Positions 25,966 through 35,156 of a DNA stretch of 56,880 nt are shown here, piece by piece; position 1 is the first letter of the stretch; every line of letters starts with the position of its first letter. The stretch covers positions 1 through 56,880 of the forward strand of contig JADKFA010000022.1 in NCBI GenBank assembly GCA_016717725.1, in the 5' to 3' direction. Below the pieces are notes generated by a model. The model saw nothing but the letters and a program-made list of their open reading frames with translations. It was not told the DNA's origin and searched no databases. The DNA is from Bacteroidota bacterium (GTDB lineage Bacteria; Bacteroidota; Bacteroidia; AKYH767-A; OLB10). The position numbers and the translations under genes were made by a program.

Positions 25966-27066
25966 TTAACTAATAGTCGATTTTTCAATGAATCCACCAG
26001 CAACTACATCATCTCCCTCATAAAACACAGCACTTTGTCCAGGCGCAACCGACTTTACAGGAGCGTGAAACTGAACTCTCATTTCTTTTCCATCCTGAAC
26101 AATCGTACTCATCGTTCCTGGATCTTTATAACGCACTTTTGAGAGTACTTCCAAGTGATCTGGAATGACTGCGTATTTCACTAAATTAATATTTCGAACA
26201 AGCATTTCTTCACGATTCAAGTCAGCCATTTCGCCGAGGATAACGGTATTTGTTTCTGGTTGAATTTCGGTAACAAATAATGCTTCCCCAACTGCAATTT
26301 CTAGCCCCTTTCTTTGGCCGATGGTATAAAATGGATAACCTCTATGCTTGCCTAATATTTTTCCGTTTTTATCAATGAAATTTCCACCTTCTAAACTCGT
26401 TTCTAATTCCGGAACTCGATTTTTCAAGAATGCGCGGTAGTCGTTATCAGGAATAAAACAAATTTCATAACTCTCGCTTTTATTGGCTAATTCATGCAAA
26501 CCCATGTCACGCGCCATTTGTCGAATCGCACTTTTTTCCATTCCACCAACAGGAAACATGGTTCTTGACAAACAGTCTTGCGTTACACCCCACAAAACGT
26601 AGCTTTGGTCTTTCGTTGGATCTTGTCCTTTTGAAATTACATAGCGACCATTTAACTCCCTAACTTTAGCATAGTGCCCAGTTGCAATAAATTCGCAATT
26701 GAGCATATCAGCACGTTTTAATAATGCTTCCCATTTTATATGGGTGTTGCACATGACACAAGGATTTGGAGTTCTTCCAGCTAAATATTCATCAACAAAA
26801 TTGTCAATCACCGATTCTCCAAATTCGCCTCTGATATCTAATATATAATGGGGGAAACCATACTCTACGGCTATACTTCTTGCATCGTTAATGGAATCTA
26901 AACTGCAACAACCTGTCTCCTTCGAATTTATTCCTGAAGAGGCATAATCCCATGTTTTCATGGTTAAGCCAATTACCTCATATCCTTGCTGATGAAGCAT
27001 GATGGCTGCCACCGAACTATCGATGCCACCACTCATTGCCATTAAAACTCTACCTTTTTTATTCAT
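25966..27066 (-). CDS. mnmA: tRNA-specific 2-thiouridylase
   Basis: From the ATG at 27066 the protein has 366 residues. LMAMSGGIDSSVAAIML holds the PP-loop (SGGxDSS) that adenylates U34. The catalytic cysteines are in TPNPCVMCNTHIKW and ESYEICFIPDNDYRAFL. FYTIGQRKGLEIA and the C-terminal barrel follow, giving the complete family layout. MnmA puts sulfur on the wobble uridine of Lys, Glu and Gln tRNAs. An in-frame TTG lies 12 nt upstream, but the TATCTTTG element covers that position, so the ATG is preferred. Confidence 0.95.
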   Translation of the reverse strand: MNKKGRVLMAMSGGIDSSVAAIMLHQQGYEVIGLTMKTWDYASSGINSKETGCCSLDSINDARSIAVEYGFPHYILDIRGEFGESVIDNFVDEYLAGRTPNPCVMCNTHIKWEALLKRADMLNCEFIATGHYAKVRELNGRYVISKGQDPTKDQSYVLWGVTQDCLSRTMFPVGGMEKSAIRQMARDMGLHELANKSESYEICFIPDNDYRAFLKNRVPELETSLEGGNFIDKNGKILGKHRGYPFYTIGQRKGLEIAVGEALFVTEIQPETNTVILGEMADLNREEMLVRNINLVKYAVIPDHLEVLSKVRYKDPGTMSTIVQDGKEMRVQFHAPVKSVAPGQSAVFYEGDDVVAGGFIEKSTIS

Positions 27067-27075
27067 GAATTCCTG

Positions 27076-27083
27076 CAAAGATA
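27076..27083 (-). promoter_or_regulatory. -7 element (TATCTTTG) of mnmA
   Basis: TATCTTTG on the minus strand lies 9 nt before the ATG at 27066. No clear -33 TTG was seen. Confidence 0.5.
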
Positions 27084-27136
27084 TGGAAAAACAGTTTTAA
27101 TGTACTGTAAATATTTAACTGTCAAAAGGTTAATTG

Positions 27137-28915
27137 CTAATTGGCAATCAGTCCTTTAAATTGGATTTCAAATAAATTCTTGTAGTGGCCACCTTTTGCC
27201 AATAGTTCTAAATGATTCCCACTTTCTACAATTTCACCCTTTTCCATAACAATAATTCGATCGGCATTTTGAATGGTTGCTAAGCGATGTGCTATGACGA
27301 TGGATGTTCTTTTCGATGTTAAACTTTCAGTAGCCTTCGTAATTATTTCTTCGGTGTCGGAGTCGATACTGGAAGTAGCTTCATCTAGTACCAAGATGGA
27401 AGGATTGTAAGCATATGCACGCACGAAGGAGATTAATTGTCGCTGCCCTGTTGACAATACTCCGCCACGCTCTTGAACAATGAAATCATACTTTCCAGGA
27501 AGTGACTCGATAAAGTCGGCAGCTCCCAAATCCCTTGCTGCATGATGTACTGTAGCTAGGGAGATCATTTCATTTTTTAGGGTGATGTTGTTCAATACGG
27601 AATCTGAAAACAAAAAAACATCTTGCAAAACAACGCCTATTTTACTTCTCAAATAATGCAAATCGTAATCGTTAATATTAATATTATCAATTAATATTTC
27701 TCCTTTGCTGATGGTATAAAATCGGTTTAATAAATTGATGATAGTTGATTTTCCTGCTCCTGTTGCGCCAATGAATGCGACCATTTCATTGGGTTGAATT
27801 TTAAAGTTAATTCCTTTTAAAATCCAGTTGGGTGTTTCTGTTTCAATGGATGTATCGTCGTATGTGAACCATACATTTCTAAATTCGATAATGCCATTAA
27901 TTTTGTCAGGTTGTAAAGTGCCTTCGTTAACATTAATTTGATCTTCGTCCATTACCTTAAAAATCCTCTCCGAACTAACCATGCCCATCTGCAAAGTATT
28001 GAACTTATCTGCCAATTCTCTGATAGGCCGAAAGAGTAGGTTGATGTACATGATAAATGCTACTAAATTTCCGAACGTAACTTCATTACGAATAACTCCT
28101 CCCGCACCATACCAAACAATAAGACCAATTGAAATAGCTGAAAGTATTTCTACAACGGGGAAAAAAATGGAATAATACCAAACAGAGCGATTGTTCTCAT
28201 CGCGATGCATTTTGTTGATGTCCTTGAACTTTTTGTATTCTTCCTCTTGCCGACTAAAGATTTGTACAATGCGCATACCCGTAAGATGCTCTTGTACGAA
28301 TGTGTTGAGCGCTGACACTTGTGTTCTTACTCCTGAAAAGGCAGATTTAATTTTATTTTTAAAAATGTTGGTGGCCAAAAGGAGGAGGGGAATCGTGCTT
28401 AAACTGATAAGTGCAAGTCGCCAGTCAACAACAAACATCACACTAATGATCACTGCCAATTGCAAAATATCTCCAATGATTACAATCAATCCCTCTGAGA
28501 ATATATCGGCAATTGTCTCCATATCAGAAACACTCCTAGTGACAGAAGCACCCACTGGTGTTTTATCAAAATACTGGAGTTTGAATTGACTCATTCTTTT
28601 GAATAATACTTCGCGCATATCTCGAATCACATTTTGCCCCAGCAAATTTGTATTCCATGAATGAAAATATTGCAAAATGGATTGTGTCACTAACACGAAT
28701 AACATCGCCGAACTCATCCATAATAATCCATAAACATCTCCAGGCGATAAATAATGATCGAGGATGTATTGTGTCATTAATGGACGTAGTGGTCCGAGTA
28801 ATGCCAACGTAATTGTTAATCCAATGGAAGTATAAAAAATTTTACGATAGGGTTTCGAGAATATAAATATTCTCCTGAGTAAATTGGAGTCGAAAGCTTT
28901 TCCTGTTACGCTCAT
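27137..28915 (-). CDS. ABC exporter, fused permease and ATPase (MsbA-like)
   Basis: The 592-residue half-transporter has six predicted membrane spans in its first 320 residues, then a nucleotide-binding domain. Walker A is FIGATGAGKST near residue 385, the Q-loop VVLQDVFLFSDS, the signature LSTGQRQLISFVRA, Walker B ILVLDEATSSID, and the H-loop IVIAHRLATI. These place it in the MsbA/LmrA class of homodimeric exporters, which move lipid A core, lipids or drugs. The substrate cannot be told. Its ATG overlaps the stop of truA as ATGA, an arrangement seen in related genomes. Confidence 0.9.
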   Translation of the reverse strand: MSVTGKAFDSNLLRRIFIFSKPYRKIFYTSIGLTITLALLGPLRPLMTQYILDHYLSPGDVYGLLWMSSAMLFVLVTQSILQYFHSWNTNLLGQNVIRDMREVLFKRMSQFKLQYFDKTPVGASVTRSVSDMETIADIFSEGLIVIIGDILQLAVIISVMFVVDWRLALISLSTIPLLLLATNIFKNKIKSAFSGVRTQVSALNTFVQEHLTGMRIVQIFSRQEEEYKKFKDINKMHRDENNRSVWYYSIFFPVVEILSAISIGLIVWYGAGGVIRNEVTFGNLVAFIMYINLLFRPIRELADKFNTLQMGMVSSERIFKVMDEDQINVNEGTLQPDKINGIIEFRNVWFTYDDTSIETETPNWILKGINFKIQPNEMVAFIGATGAGKSTIINLLNRFYTISKGEILIDNININDYDLHYLRSKIGVVLQDVFLFSDSVLNNITLKNEMISLATVHHAARDLGAADFIESLPGKYDFIVQERGGVLSTGQRQLISFVRAYAYNPSILVLDEATSSIDSDTEEIITKATESLTSKRTSIVIAHRLATIQNADRIIVMEKGEIVESGNHLELLAKGGHYKNLFEIQFKGLIAN

Positions 28916-29522
28916 ACTTGAAAAAAATATTGTCGTTCTGCTTGGATGTAAGGATACTTTACTTCTTCTAAAAATAATCCGTGAGCTGGAACTGTTTTGC
29001 CTGCTTCTGTGCGGTCTAAACTTTCTCTTTGGTTACTTGATTTCCGCCACGCTTTGCAAAGCATGAAAAATCGAGATGCGATAAACATAAATTACACGCT
29101 TCATTCATCGCATCAACATTCACTGCCTGGCGATTAAACCAGAAATAATTATTATTAAACGGACTTGGTTTTCGCTTGATGTAATAGCTATAGGATCGTT
29201 GTATTCCATCAAAACGAGCATGTGCATCAGAAGCTACAGAAATCAAATCATAAACACGAATATCACGAGGAAGAAGAGAGTTAATTTGAAATAACGATTT
29301 CTCAACATTTTCAATTTCAGAAGTTAAATCGAAATGTGCATAAAATTGGGAAGCATGAACTCCTTTATCGGTACGACCGCAGCCGGTAGTCTCAATTTTT
29401 TCTCTAAAAACCATGGTGAACACCTCGTTTATGAACTGCTGTATGGAAACATCATTAGGTTGAATTTGCCATCCATAATAAGCGGTTCCATCGTAGGCGA
29501 GACTAGCGAAATAACGGTGCAT
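28912..29522 (-). pseudogene. truA: tRNA pseudouridine synthase TruA with an internal deletion
   Basis: The first 168 residues are normal TruA: RYFASLAYDGTAYYGWQIQP, the catalytic TTGCGRTDKGVHASQFYAHF with its aspartate, then ARFDGIQRSYSYYIKRKPSP and CFAKRGGNQVTKE. The sequence then jumps, with a frame change, straight to SLDRTEAGKTVPAHGLFLEE and VKYPYIQ, which is the end of the family. About 55-60 residues, including the FLRNMVR motif region, are missing near 29020. The stop overlaps the ABC exporter start. TruA modifies U38-40 of tRNA anticodon stems. The ATG at 29522 is preferred to the upstream TTG. Confidence 0.85.
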
Positions 29523-29525
29523 TTG

Positions 29526-29533
29526 CAAAGATA
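29526..29533 (-). promoter_or_regulatory. -7 element (TATCTTTG) of truA, apparently leaderless
   Basis: The minus strand reads TATCTTTGCAAATG: only three bases separate the element from the start codon, so transcription should begin at or within the ATG. Confidence 0.5.
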
Positions 29534-29623
29534 CTCAGGCTAATCTTTCTTTTTGTAAGATTTGATGAAACATCCCTAATTCATTGGCGTAAAAAGCATT
29601 ATATTAATCTCAAAAAGAAACGT

Positions 29624-30463
29624 ATGTTCAATCCATTTCTCCCTAAAGCGATCAAACAACATTTTATTCAGTATGATTCTGTAGATGTAATTCCAAAAGA
29701 AACTTTTGATCGAATACGCAGTGGATTTGAAAAACAATATTCTGAGAATCCAATGGTTAGCATTGTTGTAATTGCCTATAATGAAGAGAAAACCATTTTA
29801 AAATCCCTTTCATCCTTGTCTTCACTTACTTCTAAGTATTCTTTTGAAGTGATTGTGTCCAACAATAATTCTAAAGACAGAACGCAAGAGATACTAGATA
29901 AATGTGGTGTAAAGTCTGTTTTTCAGCCTATACAGGGAGTAGGGAGTGCACGTGATGCAGGTTTGCAAATCGCAAAAGGAAAGTATCATTTATGCGCCGA
30001 TGCTGATAGCATATACCCTGAAAAATATATTGATGAAATGATTGAGCCACTTGAATTAGGAGAGGCTATTTGTACTTATGGTCGGGTTTCATTCTTACCT
30101 GATGGTGATAAATCAAGATTTTCTTTGAGTATCTATGAAATTTTTAAAGATATTGCGATAGGTCTTCGTGCCATTAAACGACCTGAACTTGTTGCTGGTG
30201 GTGCTAGCTTAGCATTTTTTACACGTATGGGCAAACAGATTGGATGGAGAACAGATGTTGCGAGGGGAGAAGATGGCCAAATGGTTTTAGCAATGAAACG
30301 TTTTGGTAAAGTGAAAATGGTAAAAACAAGTGGATCCAGAATTTGGACAACAGCAAGAACATTGGATCGAGACGGAAGCTTTCTAAAATTGATTGGAAAG
30401 CGAGTAAAAAAAGAAATCTCCAGAGTTCATTTTTACTTTATTCCATCAAAACAAAACGCATAA
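29624..30463 (+). CDS. GT2 family glycosyltransferase
   Basis: The 279-residue protein has a 45-residue N-terminal extension before the GT-A domain begins at VSIVVIAYNEEKTILKSLSS. VIVSNNNSKDRTQEIL and HLCADADSIYPEKYIDEM (the metal-binding DAD) follow, and ARGEDGQMVLAMKRFGK carries the ED motif near the acceptor site. No membrane span is present, so it is a soluble or peripheral enzyme. Donor and acceptor are unknown. It is alone on the plus strand and converges with tpiA, with only 2 bp between stops. Confidence 0.8.
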   Translation: MFNPFLPKAIKQHFIQYDSVDVIPKETFDRIRSGFEKQYSENPMVSIVVIAYNEEKTILKSLSSLSSLTSKYSFEVIVSNNNSKDRTQEILDKCGVKSVFQPIQGVGSARDAGLQIAKGKYHLCADADSIYPEKYIDEMIEPLELGEAICTYGRVSFLPDGDKSRFSLSIYEIFKDIAIGLRAIKRPELVAGGASLAFFTRMGKQIGWRTDVARGEDGQMVLAMKRFGKVKMVKTSGSRIWTTARTLDRDGSFLKLIGKRVKKEISRVHFYFIPSKQNA

Positions 30464-30465
30464 AA

Positions 30466-31230
30466 TTAAGGTAGCGATTTAATAATATTTACAAAGCTTC
30501 TTGATTTAAGTGAAGCACCGCCAATCAATCCTCCGTCAACATCAGGAAGCGAAAAAATTTGGGCTGCATTTTGATCATTACAACTCCCTCCATATAAAAT
30601 GGAAGTTTGTTCTGCTACTTCTTTTGAATATTTTTTACTGATAGTTGCACGAATGAATGCATGCATTTCTTGTGCTTGCTCAGGACTAGCTGTTAATCCA
30701 GTTCCAATTGCCCAAACAGGCTCATAGGCAATAATGCATTTTTTGAAATCATCTGCAGAAAGATGAAATATTTCAGTCGACAACTGTTGTTCAATAATAT
30801 TAAAATGAACAGAAGAATTTCGTTCTTCTAACGACTCTCCAATACAAAACACGGGTGTTAATGAATGTTGAAGAGCCCTATTTATTTTTTGAGAGAGTAA
30901 ATCACCTGATTCCTTAAAATACAATCTTCTTTCCGAATGTCCAATCAAAACATGATTGGCTCCGTAGGATTGAATCATACTCGCTGCTATTTCACCTGTA
31001 TAAGCACCCGAAACATGATCATTACAATTTTGTGCACCCACATGTATTCTTGCATCCCCTAAGCAAAGTTGCACAACCGCTCCAAGGTGAACAAACGAAG
31101 GAAAGAGAATCACTTTAAGGTCTCTGTTTTCTTCATCTTTTAACATTCCTGTAATTTCCGAAACCAAAGCAAAAGCTTCGTCTCTATTCAAATTCATTTT
31201 CCAATTACCAGCAACTATTTTACGAGCCAT
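30466..31230 (-). CDS. tpiA: triosephosphate isomerase
   Basis: The 254 residues are a complete TIM barrel. AGNWKMNLNRDE holds the substrate lysine, HVLIGHSERRLYF the catalytic histidine, and IIAYEPVWAIGTGLTASPEQ the catalytic glutamate and flexible loop. ILYGGSCNDQN and DGGLIGGASL bind phosphate. The enzyme interconverts dihydroxyacetone phosphate and glyceraldehyde-3-phosphate. It has its own promoter element and looks monocistronic. Confidence 0.97.
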   Translation of the reverse strand: MARKIVAGNWKMNLNRDEAFALVSEITGMLKDEENRDLKVILFPSFVHLGAVVQLCLGDARIHVGAQNCNDHVSGAYTGEIAASMIQSYGANHVLIGHSERRLYFKESGDLLSQKINRALQHSLTPVFCIGESLEERNSSVHFNIIEQQLSTEIFHLSADDFKKCIIAYEPVWAIGTGLTASPEQAQEMHAFIRATISKKYSKEVAEQTSILYGGSCNDQNAAQIFSLPDVDGGLIGGASLKSRSFVNIIKSLP

Positions 31231-31252
31231 ATTTCTTGTGTTGAAAGACAGG

Positions 31253-31260
31253 CAAAGATA
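31253..31260 (-). promoter_or_regulatory. -7 element (TATCTTTG) of tpiA
   Basis: TATCTTTG on the minus strand lies 22 nt before the ATG at 31230, leaving a leader of about 17 nt. Confidence 0.5.
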
Positions 31261-31278
31261 GTAAATATTGCTAATGTG

Positions 31279-32913
31279 CTATTCTACAAAAACAGAGATT
31301 TTTACCAATGAACTTGTCATTCTTTTTCGAATGATGAGAAAATTGAGTCCAGGCTGAAAAACATTTCCGTTTATAGTCTTTAGTTGCATTCCTTCTTCAT
31401 AATAAACGCGGTCAATTGTTTTGATTTCGCCTCCTGATTGATTGACAAGAACAAATTCAATCCAACCTTCGTCAGGATTATTAAAATGAATCGTAGTTTT
31501 ATTAGTGGTGCTTACTGGATTGGGTATCGCAGTTTCGTTCGAACTATTATCGATGCTATTGTTTCTTAAAAACTCAGACTCAAAGGGACCTATATCAATA
31601 CCATTTCCTGTCACTCGGTTTTGCTCGTTATAATCAAATTTTATTTTCAAATGCTCTAAATTCGTACCCCCATCAATAAGAACTGAACCTTCTTCTACAG
31701 TGAAATCGTCTTGCATGGCGTTATTGAAACGTACAGTCGACATATCTGTTGTTGTAAAGTTGTTACTTACGTTGATTTGTTGTGATAACGTATTTATAAA
31801 AGAAGCCTTATCATCAATAATAAGATAACTTTCCTGAACAATTACATTATTTTGAATGTTATTTTTAGGAGCCCCTTTTGCATTAAGAAATCGAATTCCT
31901 TCAAACTTGGGATTAATTATTAAATTATTTATTATATGAAAATACATTCCCGGAAATGATGCATTTCCTTCAATATAGATTCCATATTTTCCGCTTGGTG
32001 AATTATTTTTAAATCCCGGACGAATTATTTGATTGTTATAAATGAAAACATCTCCTAAACCTTTCGTGTAAATGCCCAAACCTTCTCCATCAATTATTTT
32101 GTTATTATAAATTTCACCGGTACTACCTTCGCCCAATGCGATTCCTGTCATTTGCCATTCGGCCAATTGCTGGCTGTCGTGTTTAATTTGATTGTGATGG
32201 ATTTTGGTATTAACTGCAGAGGCTACTTGAATTCCATCCCATCCTGTGTTTTCAACACGATTATGATGGATATCTACATTTCTGAGTAAGGGAGGCAATA
32301 CACTGTTTGGTACACCACTGCATTGAATGGTTTGTCCAGCGTAAAATGTGCTTCCTATATACATTCCTTCAGTGCCAGTATCATGAACATAGCAATGATG
32401 AATGAGTGTGTTTTCTTGAATAAATGTATTGCGATCAAATCCACAGAAAGGTTCTGTCTTTGCTATAATACCTGAATACTGAGAGTTTCCCACTTCAACA
32501 TATTCTATTTCAAAATCAGTGCTGAAGTCACCAATACTTAAACCACTCCCTATTCGATTAAATATTCTAATCCCGTAGAGAGAAGTTGAATCTCCAGTCC
32601 CCGTCATTTTAATATGTTTGGATTTGCGAATGGAAATGCCAAAGTAATGATCGCTATTTATCTCTACCGTTCCTCCTTGATTGATGATGGTAATAGGATG
32701 CTCCGGTGTTCCAATAATATTTTTAAAAATGATGAAGGGACGTGTTCCTTCTGTAAGTAAAAGGGTATCGCCAGGCAATAAAGCAGAATAAGGGTTTAGT
32801 TGCCCATCGATTACCCATATAGTTGAATCAGCAACTAAACTTTTTTGTGCGAAAGAAGATTTCGCAGTAAAAAAGCAGCATATAAAAAATGCTAAAAGGG
32901 TAGGTGCTTTCAA
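31279..32913 (-). CDS. secreted right-handed beta-helix protein with T9SS-like tail
   Basis: The 544-residue precursor has a signal peptide (MKAPTLLAFFICCFFTAKSS, cleavage after SFAQ). The middle 350 residues are repeats of short strands and turns, such as HHCYVHDTGTEGMYIGS, VDIHHNRVENTGWDGIQVAS and IHHNQIKHDSQQ, the pattern of parallel beta-helix (PbH1) proteins that bind or cleave polysaccharides. The last 80 residues, from AIPNPVSTTNKTTIHF, resemble a T9SS type A tail. Its gene starts 7 bp behind the LruC gene, so the two form an operon next to polysaccharide genes. A polysaccharide lyase or binding role is inference. Confidence 0.75.
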   Translation of the reverse strand: MKAPTLLAFFICCFFTAKSSFAQKSLVADSTIWVIDGQLNPYSALLPGDTLLLTEGTRPFIIFKNIIGTPEHPITIINQGGTVEINSDHYFGISIRKSKHIKMTGTGDSTSLYGIRIFNRIGSGLSIGDFSTDFEIEYVEVGNSQYSGIIAKTEPFCGFDRNTFIQENTLIHHCYVHDTGTEGMYIGSTFYAGQTIQCSGVPNSVLPPLLRNVDIHHNRVENTGWDGIQVASAVNTKIHHNQIKHDSQQLAEWQMTGIALGEGSTGEIYNNKIIDGEGLGIYTKGLGDVFIYNNQIIRPGFKNNSPSGKYGIYIEGNASFPGMYFHIINNLIINPKFEGIRFLNAKGAPKNNIQNNVIVQESYLIIDDKASFINTLSQQINVSNNFTTTDMSTVRFNNAMQDDFTVEEGSVLIDGGTNLEHLKIKFDYNEQNRVTGNGIDIGPFESEFLRNNSIDNSSNETAIPNPVSTTNKTTIHFNNPDEGWIEFVLVNQSGGEIKTIDRVYYEEGMQLKTINGNVFQPGLNFLIIRKRMTSSLVKISVFVE

Positions 32914-32920
32914 TGATAAA

Positions 32921-35026
32921 TTATCTATTTAATATTTTACTTTCGTCACGATAGCCCGGTAAGTTTTGATACCAATCAGGATAGGAGACCCCACCAGATT
33001 GCACCCAATTTGAAAATTTTAAATAGGCATCAATAATTTTGTTTTTTTCAGTGACAATTCCATAATTGTCTGGAATATTAATGCACCAAGGAAGATTTAT
33101 ATCTGATTTATAGTATCGCCCTAAAGCTGGGTTCGTTCTATCTTGCCCTGTGTTGAAGAGAGATGGATCAGCCAATGAAGTAGGCATTTTATCCGCCATG
33201 TGAATCTCTTTTCCACGAGTCATATTGCTAATTAAAAAAGAATTAAATGGAGCACTTCCGAGGTTGCTAATCGGAACACCGTTTATTAATGTTATTTCTA
33301 GAGTAACTGTATCACTTATTACTATGGGAGATCCAGGTTCAGTATTGATATAATATCCAGCAGGACGGGTAGCGAGGTTGGTAGAATTATCGAAAGCAAT
33401 GAGTACTGCATTCGATTGTCCTGCTTCAGTTCCATTGGCATTTAGAGAAATGTAATTTTCTGTAAGTAAACTTCCAGTCACACTCTGTATGAAAGCAGGT
33501 GGTAGTGGTAGTTCAATTCCAAACCCGTGTTTGAATGATCCACCAGCAGCTTTTACAAAAAGTTGTGCTTTTATCTTTTTGATTTGATTGCTGGCATTTT
33601 GAATGCAATTAAATTTATAACCGACAATTAAATCATTTAAATCATAATCTCCTCTATATGGCCATAAATCTTCGAACGCTAAGTGACCAAACGTATTTGA
33701 GCCAGGATAGAAAGTATTATATGCTAAGGTTGGATCCGAAGGATAATCATCTTGAATATCGGGAACACCATCAGCATCCGAATCGATTCCTGGATTTACA
33801 TTATTCACCAGATTAGAATAAATTGCATTCGCAGGATATGAACTCATATAAAATACTGCGTCATTGAAATCGTCGTCGCTACCATATGATCTATGGAGAT
33901 CCTCAAAACCAATAACCATTTTTTGTTCTAGTGAATCCCAAAGTAAAACATTGTGTGCTCTTTCACTAGTGACAGTTTCTGGATTTAAGTTGTTGTCCGA
34001 ATAATATTGCGCATGGCCATTTTCGACTAATGCAGTTGATAAATTATAAGAATTAGCCAAAAGCACAAATCCAATAACCGTATCTACGCCACAAGTTCCA
34101 ATATGAACTTTATCGCCTGTAATAAGTGAACCGCCACAATTTGTATAGGAGAAATTTGGGAATACAATATTTATATTTGCAATGTCACTTGTTGATTGTG
34201 GTGGGTTATTTTTATGATATTTATAATATCCAATTGTATTTCTAAAGCCAGCTCCTTCATGTACAAATGTCATCCATAAATCGGCATTTTGATTGACGGA
34301 TAAACTGGAGCTTACATTGTTGGCAATATATTGTGGCGTATAGACGGGAACAGGCCTTCTTTCAGGTAAGGATTGAGTGATTCGATTTAAAAAGGAACCG
34401 CTCACCACATCACGAGGAGAGACTAAATAATTAGGTAACCCTTGAGCATTCCATGTCCCCATGTAAATTTTGTTGGGAATGGTACTTGTTTTAAATGAAG
34501 ATGTATTCTGAATATAATTTCTTGAATTAGGATTGGAAATGGCAAATTGTTGAGGATTGCTGCTTCCTAATGTCAAATTTAAATAATTTCCTTGTACATC
34601 GACAACTGCATTATTGGGTAATCCAATAAAGTCGGTATTGACGATGACTTGCTGAATAGTTTTAGTAATTTTAAAAGTTTGATTCAATGTACCACTTGAA
34701 TTCGTAGATCCTGTGAATAATATTTCTCCGTTATTTTCTGGAGTATCAGTCATGATTCTGATTTTTACTCCTGGAATGGGCTGGTCGTTACTTGTTAAAA
34801 CATTGATCGTTAACGTTAGATTTTTCGTTAAATCGTAATTGAATGTAGCGAGAATTTGCAGTTGCTGCATATCAGTAACGACAGCAGTTCCATCTGGAGC
34901 TTTGTATTCATCTATATCTTTGACGCACGATTGAATCCCTAAAATGCAAATTATTGCAACCCAATGATACCTACCTAACACTTTTTTTCTCACTTCGTTA
35001 TTATTATGTACAATAATACGTGACAC
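32921..35026 (-). CDS. LruC domain-containing lipoprotein
   Basis: The 701-residue protein has a hydrophobic N-terminus ending in a lipobox, LGIQSC, at about residue 33; a GTG at codon 13 would give a more usual signal peptide. Residues 55-150 look like an Ig-like fold (LTLTINVLTSNDQPIPGVKI). The C-terminal half holds DSDADGVPDIQDDYPSDPTL (a calcium-binding type loop) followed by AFEDLWPYRGDYDLNDLIVG, the signature of the LruC family (DUF4842/DUF4114). Family members are surface lipoproteins of unknown role. It heads a two-gene operon with the beta-helix protein. Confidence 0.8.
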   Translation of the reverse strand: MSRIIVHNNNEVRKKVLGRYHWVAIICILGIQSCVKDIDEYKAPDGTAVVTDMQQLQILATFNYDLTKNLTLTINVLTSNDQPIPGVKIRIMTDTPENNGEILFTGSTNSSGTLNQTFKITKTIQQVIVNTDFIGLPNNAVVDVQGNYLNLTLGSSNPQQFAISNPNSRNYIQNTSSFKTSTIPNKIYMGTWNAQGLPNYLVSPRDVVSGSFLNRITQSLPERRPVPVYTPQYIANNVSSSLSVNQNADLWMTFVHEGAGFRNTIGYYKYHKNNPPQSTSDIANINIVFPNFSYTNCGGSLITGDKVHIGTCGVDTVIGFVLLANSYNLSTALVENGHAQYYSDNNLNPETVTSERAHNVLLWDSLEQKMVIGFEDLHRSYGSDDDFNDAVFYMSSYPANAIYSNLVNNVNPGIDSDADGVPDIQDDYPSDPTLAYNTFYPGSNTFGHLAFEDLWPYRGDYDLNDLIVGYKFNCIQNASNQIKKIKAQLFVKAAGGSFKHGFGIELPLPPAFIQSVTGSLLTENYISLNANGTEAGQSNAVLIAFDNSTNLATRPAGYYINTEPGSPIVISDTVTLEITLINGVPISNLGSAPFNSFLISNMTRGKEIHMADKMPTSLADPSLFNTGQDRTNPALGRYYKSDINLPWCINIPDNYGIVTEKNKIIDAYLKFSNWVQSGGVSYPDWYQNLPGYRDESKILNR

Positions 35027-35156
35027 AACACGTGGAAGTTGAATTACAAATGCATTATTCTTACAATTTTAATTGTTACTGAAAAATAATTTTGTAATAT
35101 TTTGTGTAATGAAATTTAATAATTACTCGAATAAATACGAATTTTCGAAATCAACT

